Positions 60,444-64,000 of a stretch of 64,000 nucleotides of DNA are shown here, piece by piece; within the stretch, counting starts at the first letter, position 1; each line of letters opens with the position of its first letter. Both the position numbers and the translations under genes were made by a program. The DNA lies in NCBI GenBank assembly GCA_003209195.1, contig QCSF01000001.1, forward strand, positions 1-64,000, written 5' to 3'. The notes beneath the pieces were generated by a model. That model was not told the origin of the DNA and ran no database searches. It saw only the letters and a list, made by a program, of their open reading frames with translations. Origin of the DNA: Pelagibacteraceae bacterium AG-470-E16. GTDB lineage: Bacteria; Pseudomonadota; Alphaproteobacteria; Pelagibacterales; Pelagibacteraceae.

Positions 60444-61076
60444 ATGTGCGGCCGCTATTCAATTACTAAAGTAGTGAAAAAAACAAAAAACATCGTTGAA
60501 AATAATGAAGGTGTTCAGGATATAGAAAATTATAATGCATATCCAACCCAGCAGCTTCCAATAATTAAAAAAAATGAAGATAGTTTAACTTTGGCTAATT
60601 ATAATTGGGGACTGGTTCCGAAATGGTCTGAAAAAATAACAGATTTTAGGCCTCTTAATAATGCTAGGTTAGAGACATTAACGGAAAAAAGAACTTTTAG
60701 TGGTTTAATTAAGAATCAAAGATGTCTAATTCCCGCCGATGGTTATTATGAATGGAGAAAAAATGATGAAGGAAAAAAAATTCCATATTTTTTGAGACGT
60801 GAAGATAGTGAAACACTTTTTTTTGCCGGTATTTATCAAAAAAACAATAATCTTGAATTTTCTATTATAACTACAGGAGCCACAGGCGATATTTTAAATA
60901 TTCATCATCGTATGCCGGTTATTTTAAAAGAAGTAGAAATTAACAATTATTTATACTCGAAAGATCCAATGACATTTTTAAATATCCATCAAAATCCAAA
61001 AATGGTGTTTTATGAAGTAGGTAGAGATGTCAATAATCCATCTAATAATTATATTAATCTTTTAGATCCAGCATAA
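60444..61076 (+). CDS. SOS response-associated peptidase family (SRAP/YedK/HMCES-like)
   Basis: MCGRYSITK catalytic Cys2, NARLETL, CLIPADGYYEW, HHRMPVIL. Confidence 0.94.
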   Translation: MCGRYSITKVVKKTKNIVENNEGVQDIENYNAYPTQQLPIIKKNEDSLTLANYNWGLVPKWSEKITDFRPLNNARLETLTEKRTFSGLIKNQRCLIPADGYYEWRKNDEGKKIPYFLRREDSETLFFAGIYQKNNNLEFSIITTGATGDILNIHHRMPVILKEVEINNYLYSKDPMTFLNIHQNPKMVFYEVGRDVNNPSNNYINLLDPA

Positions 61077-61122
61077 AAAAAAACTCCGCTAATAACTATT
61101 CCGAGGAACAATTAATGCGGAG
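61075..61122 (-). terminator. Rho-independent terminator of the 61075-61262 RNA
   Basis: Minus strand CTCCGC-(inner TTCC-TC-GGAA hairpin)-GCGGAG followed by T9. Confidence 0.8.
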
Positions 61123-61262
61123 CTTTAGTTGCCGTGTGATTTAAGCACTACTCCCACAGCGTACTTAGAGGCGTCGAAGTGCTACCTTCCCTCTACTTTC
61201 ACCACCAAGCAATCAGCCGAAACTTACTTCTTGATGAGTGCTAAAAGCTTACGCTCTTAGTT
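61075..61262 (-). ncRNA. Unassigned structured small RNA candidate
   Basis: Non-coding, GC-richer than its surroundings; minus strand contains AGAGG-GAAG-gtagca-CTTC-gacg-CCTCT and repeated AGCACT / AGTGCT complements, ending in a strong terminator. 5' end is approximate. Confidence 0.55.
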
Positions 61263-61341
61263 AAAAACAAATTACTATAAACATCAAATTAACGATATCT
61301 CCGTATAGTTGATTTTTTAATTGGTCTGTGAAAAGTGTGGA

Positions 61342-61785
61342 TTATTTTTTTCTTCGAAAATACCATGGATATTGAAAATCCATCGACCATAACCCTAGCC
61401 TTTTTTCTTTTGCATAATTTTCATCCTCAACGAATTTTTTTGAATATTTTCTGTAAGCAAAAGCATATCCATTTTTAACAAGATACTTTGATAAACTTTC
61501 ATTATTGACGTAACATTCCGCAACCACTCTTTTATAGCGATCAACAGCTTTCTTTTGACAGTTTACTTTTTTTTTTCCAATTTTTTCAATTAATTTTTTT
61601 TTTGATAATTCTCCACATTTAATGTGTATATTGTTGTGTATACACGTTTGAGACAATTCTGGTGCATCGATACCGTGGAAACGATATTTAATTTTAGCAA
61701 TATGAATTGTGTCACCATCAATAATTTTAATATTTTGGGCATTAAGTAAAGATGGTAAAAAGAAAAATAAAAAAAAGTATTTCAT
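61342..61785 (-). CDS. Staphylococcal nuclease-like (SNase) exported protein
   Basis: IKIIDGDTIHIAKIKYRFHGIDAPEL, DRYKRVVAECYVN, KRLGLWS. Confidence 0.9.
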   Translation of the reverse strand: MKYFFLFFFLPSLLNAQNIKIIDGDTIHIAKIKYRFHGIDAPELSQTCIHNNIHIKCGELSKKKLIEKIGKKKVNCQKKAVDRYKRVVAECYVNNESLSKYLVKNGYAFAYRKYSKKFVEDENYAKEKRLGLWSMDFQYPWYFRRKK

Positions 61786-62373
61786 TTAAAAAATGATATA
61801 CCTTTTTATGTTTAACTTTGATTGGCATCTTTGAATTTGCAAACGATATTTTTTTGCAGTTTTTGCAACCGTTTTTGCATATGGAATTGACTCTGGTCTA
61901 GTCTTATTTGTCCATCCATTGTAATAATATAGATATTGTTTAAAATAATTTTTTTTGGATACTCTCATTTTTCTTGAAGTTTGATCAACATACCAACCAA
62001 CAAAATCTGAAGCATCTTTAAACAAAACTCTTGTTACATATTTTTTTCCAGTACTTTTTTTATAAACTTCCCATGTATCCTCTATAGCTTGGGAATAACC
62101 TAACGAACTTGATTTTCTTTTCCAAGGAATAACCTTGAATAACTTTGTTCTTTCAGGTCTAGCAAGCCAATCATATCCACTTTCTTTTTTTATAATAGCC
62201 ATTTGTAACTCAATTGGCGCTCCCCACTTTCTTTGAGAGGCATTTGCAAACTTGTACCATAAATATTTTTCATTAAATATAGCGCATGCATTAACAGTGT
62301 TTTTTGGAATAGAACTGCAGGCAAAAATGAAAAAAAACGACAAAAATAAAAAATTTTTTTTTAACTGATTCAT
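61786..62373 (-). CDS. Lytic transglycosylase-like (SLT) lipoprotein
   Basis: Lipobox-like FIFACSS; IELQMAIIKKESGYDW, LGYSQAIEDTWEVYK, YYYNGW. Confidence 0.75.
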   Translation of the reverse strand: MNQLKKNFLFLSFFFIFACSSIPKNTVNACAIFNEKYLWYKFANASQRKWGAPIELQMAIIKKESGYDWLARPERTKLFKVIPWKRKSSSLGYSQAIEDTWEVYKKSTGKKYVTRVLFKDASDFVGWYVDQTSRKMRVSKKNYFKQYLYYYNGWTNKTRPESIPYAKTVAKTAKKYRLQIQRCQSKLNIKRYIIF

Positions 62374-62413
62374 TAAATGATATAATAAAATACAATTTAT
62401 ATGAGTAAAGAAA

Positions 62414-63868
62414 ATGATAGAAAAACTAGGATTTAATTTTGAAAATACTTACGCCAGTTTGCCTGAAATTATGGCAACGAAAATATCTCCTACTACAGTA
62501 AAAAAACCAGAATTAGTAATTTTAAATCAGACATTAGCTAATTCTTTAGGACTTGATTTCTCTAAAGTTTCGGATAATCAAAGTGCAGAAATATTATCTG
62601 GAAATAAACTTATCAAAGGTTCTATTCCACTAGCACAAGCTTATTGCGGTCATCAATTTGGTAGCTTTGTTATGCTAGGAGATGGGAGAGCCATTTTATT
62701 AGGAGAACACTTAGACTCAAAAAAACAAAGATGGGATATACAATTAAAAGGTTCTGGTAAAACACCTTACTCTAGGGGGGGGGATGGTCGAGCTGCATTA
62801 AGTCCTATGCTTAGGGAATATATTATTAGTGAAGCAATTCATTTTATGAATATTCCGACAACAAGGAGTTTAGCAGTTGTTAAGACAGGTGAGGATGTGT
62901 TGAGAGAAACTTTACAACAAGGAGCAGTTTTAACACGTATTGCTTCCTCTCATTTACGAGTAGGCACATTTCAATATATTGCTTCAAAACAAGATATAAC
63001 TACACTTAAAACTTTAGTTAATTATTCTATTGAGCGTCATTATCCAGAATTATTTCAAGCACAAAATAAAGCAATTGCGTTGTTTAACTCTGTAATGAAA
63101 AGACAAATAAAACTTATAGTAAATTGGATGCGTGTTTCTTTTATTCATGGTGTAATGAATACAGATAATATGTCAATTTCAGGTGAAAGTATTGATTATG
63201 GCCCATGCGCGTTCATGGATCACTATGATGCCAAAACGGTATTCAGTTCTATAGATCACTATGGTCGTTACGCATTTGGTAGTCAACCAATTATTGGACA
63301 ATGGAATTTAGCAAGATTTCTAGAAAGTCTATTTCCTCTTCTCGATCGAAATGAAAAAAAAGCTGAAAAAATCGCCAATGTATTGATCAAAAAATATGAA
63401 AATTTGTTTGCTGAGGAATATCATCAGATGATGAAAAATAAACTAGGTATGATTTCAGATGAAGATCAAGATAAAAATATGATGAGTGATTTATTTAAAA
63501 TGATGCATAAAAATCAAGCCGATTACAATAATACATTTAGGTATTTGATTAATGGAAAATTCCCACAAGGAAAACTTCTAAATGATCCAGACTTTATTAT
63601 TTGGGAAGCGCAGTGGAAAAAACGTCTGTCTAAAAATCAAAATAGTGAGGACGCTTATCAATTAATGATGAAACATAATCCTGTATTTATTCCAAGAAAT
63701 CATAAGGTTGAGCAAGCGCTAGCAGCAGCGGATAAAGGTGATATGTCAAAATTTTTATCTTTGTATGAGGTTATCACAAAGCCTTATGTTGAAAATGCCG
63801 ATCTTGAAGAATACGCAAAACCTGCTCCGGCATCAGATCGTGTATATAAAACATATTGCGGAACTTAG
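62414..63868 (+). CDS. selO: SelO (YdiU/UPF0061) family pseudokinase AMPylase
   Basis: AYCGHQFGSFVMLGDGRAILLGE, QLKGSGKTPYSRGGDGRAALSPMLREYIISEA, HGVMNTDNMSISGESIDYGPCAFMD. Confidence 0.96.
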   Translation: MIEKLGFNFENTYASLPEIMATKISPTTVKKPELVILNQTLANSLGLDFSKVSDNQSAEILSGNKLIKGSIPLAQAYCGHQFGSFVMLGDGRAILLGEHLDSKKQRWDIQLKGSGKTPYSRGGDGRAALSPMLREYIISEAIHFMNIPTTRSLAVVKTGEDVLRETLQQGAVLTRIASSHLRVGTFQYIASKQDITTLKTLVNYSIERHYPELFQAQNKAIALFNSVMKRQIKLIVNWMRVSFIHGVMNTDNMSISGESIDYGPCAFMDHYDAKTVFSSIDHYGRYAFGSQPIIGQWNLARFLESLFPLLDRNEKKAEKIANVLIKKYENLFAEEYHQMMKNKLGMISDEDQDKNMMSDLFKMMHKNQADYNNTFRYLINGKFPQGKLLNDPDFIIWEAQWKKRLSKNQNSEDAYQLMMKHNPVFIPRNHKVEQALAAADKGDMSKFLSLYEVITKPYVENADLEEYAKPAPASDRVYKTYCGT

Positions 63869-63889
63869 TTATTATTTTAAAGTAAAACA

Positions 63890-63988
63890 ATGAATATTAA
63901 AAAAATTAATAAAACAAGAAAAAAACTTACAAAATTTATTAATAAAGTTAATAAATTTAATAAAAAAAAAAAGAAAGGAAAAAAATGA
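63890..63988 (+). CDS. Candidate 32-aa Lys-rich peptide
   Basis: MNIKKINKTRKKLTKFINKVNKFNKKKKKGKK*; stop overlaps the next ATG (ATGA). Low complexity, may not be real. Confidence 0.3.
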   Translation: MNIKKINKTRKKLTKFINKVNKFNKKKKKGKK

Positions 63989-64000
63989 GCGAACAGATTA
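63985..64000 (+). CDS. Start of next gene, truncated by window (MSEQI...)
   Basis: ATG at 63985 after AAGAAAGGAA purine-rich stretch; too short to assign. Confidence 0.4.

Noticed and set aside
61075-61262. Possible tmRNA, SRP RNA, RNase P RNA or 6S RNA identity
   Set aside because: No convincing tag reading frame or T-arm, no SRP GGAA-loop stem, no P-RNA GAGGAAAGTC core, no recognisable 6S bubble; left unassigned.
1-64000. CRISPR array, prophage, transposon, toxin-antitoxin or new defence island
   Set aside because: No repeat-spacer pattern, integrase, transposase or Cas-like protein seen; gene content is almost entirely housekeeping and transport.

Overview
AT-rich, tightly packed alphaproteobacterial chromosome segment. 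Gene content and order (uppP / NDUFA9-like / rnd / kdsD / lptC-lptB / FYDLN protein / aroA-cmk-rpsA-ihfB-pyrF-trpF-trpB-trpA-accD-folC) and the very short spacers suggest a streamlined SAR11/Pelagibacterales-like marine bacterium; this is inferred from synteny and composition, with no database search. Most of the window is core metabolism: glutamate synthase, tryptophan and folate synthesis, LPS export, DNA repair nucleases, a beta-oxidation-type cluster, ABC importers, two photolyase-family genes, YbbA/YbbP/TesA, peroxiredoxin/rhodanese, an ion channel and SelO. I found no CRISPR array, phage, transposon, rRNA or tRNA, and no convincing new multi-gene defence or mobile system. The points most worth checking are: (1) gltB is split by a frame change at an A7 run, 1 nt short of an intact ~1502-aa gene; (2) an apparent aroA-cmk fusion whose junction is an A9 run, where one extra A would restore two separate overlapping genes; (3) an unassigned structured RNA with a strong terminator at ~61075-61262 (minus); (4) a stacked hairpin at 39659-39700; (5) a photolyase-like protein lacking the N-terminal antenna domain and carrying an unassigned C-terminal domain; (6) several small ORFs absent from the supplied track, and the N-terminus of a glycosyltransferase at the left edge (1-77, minus).
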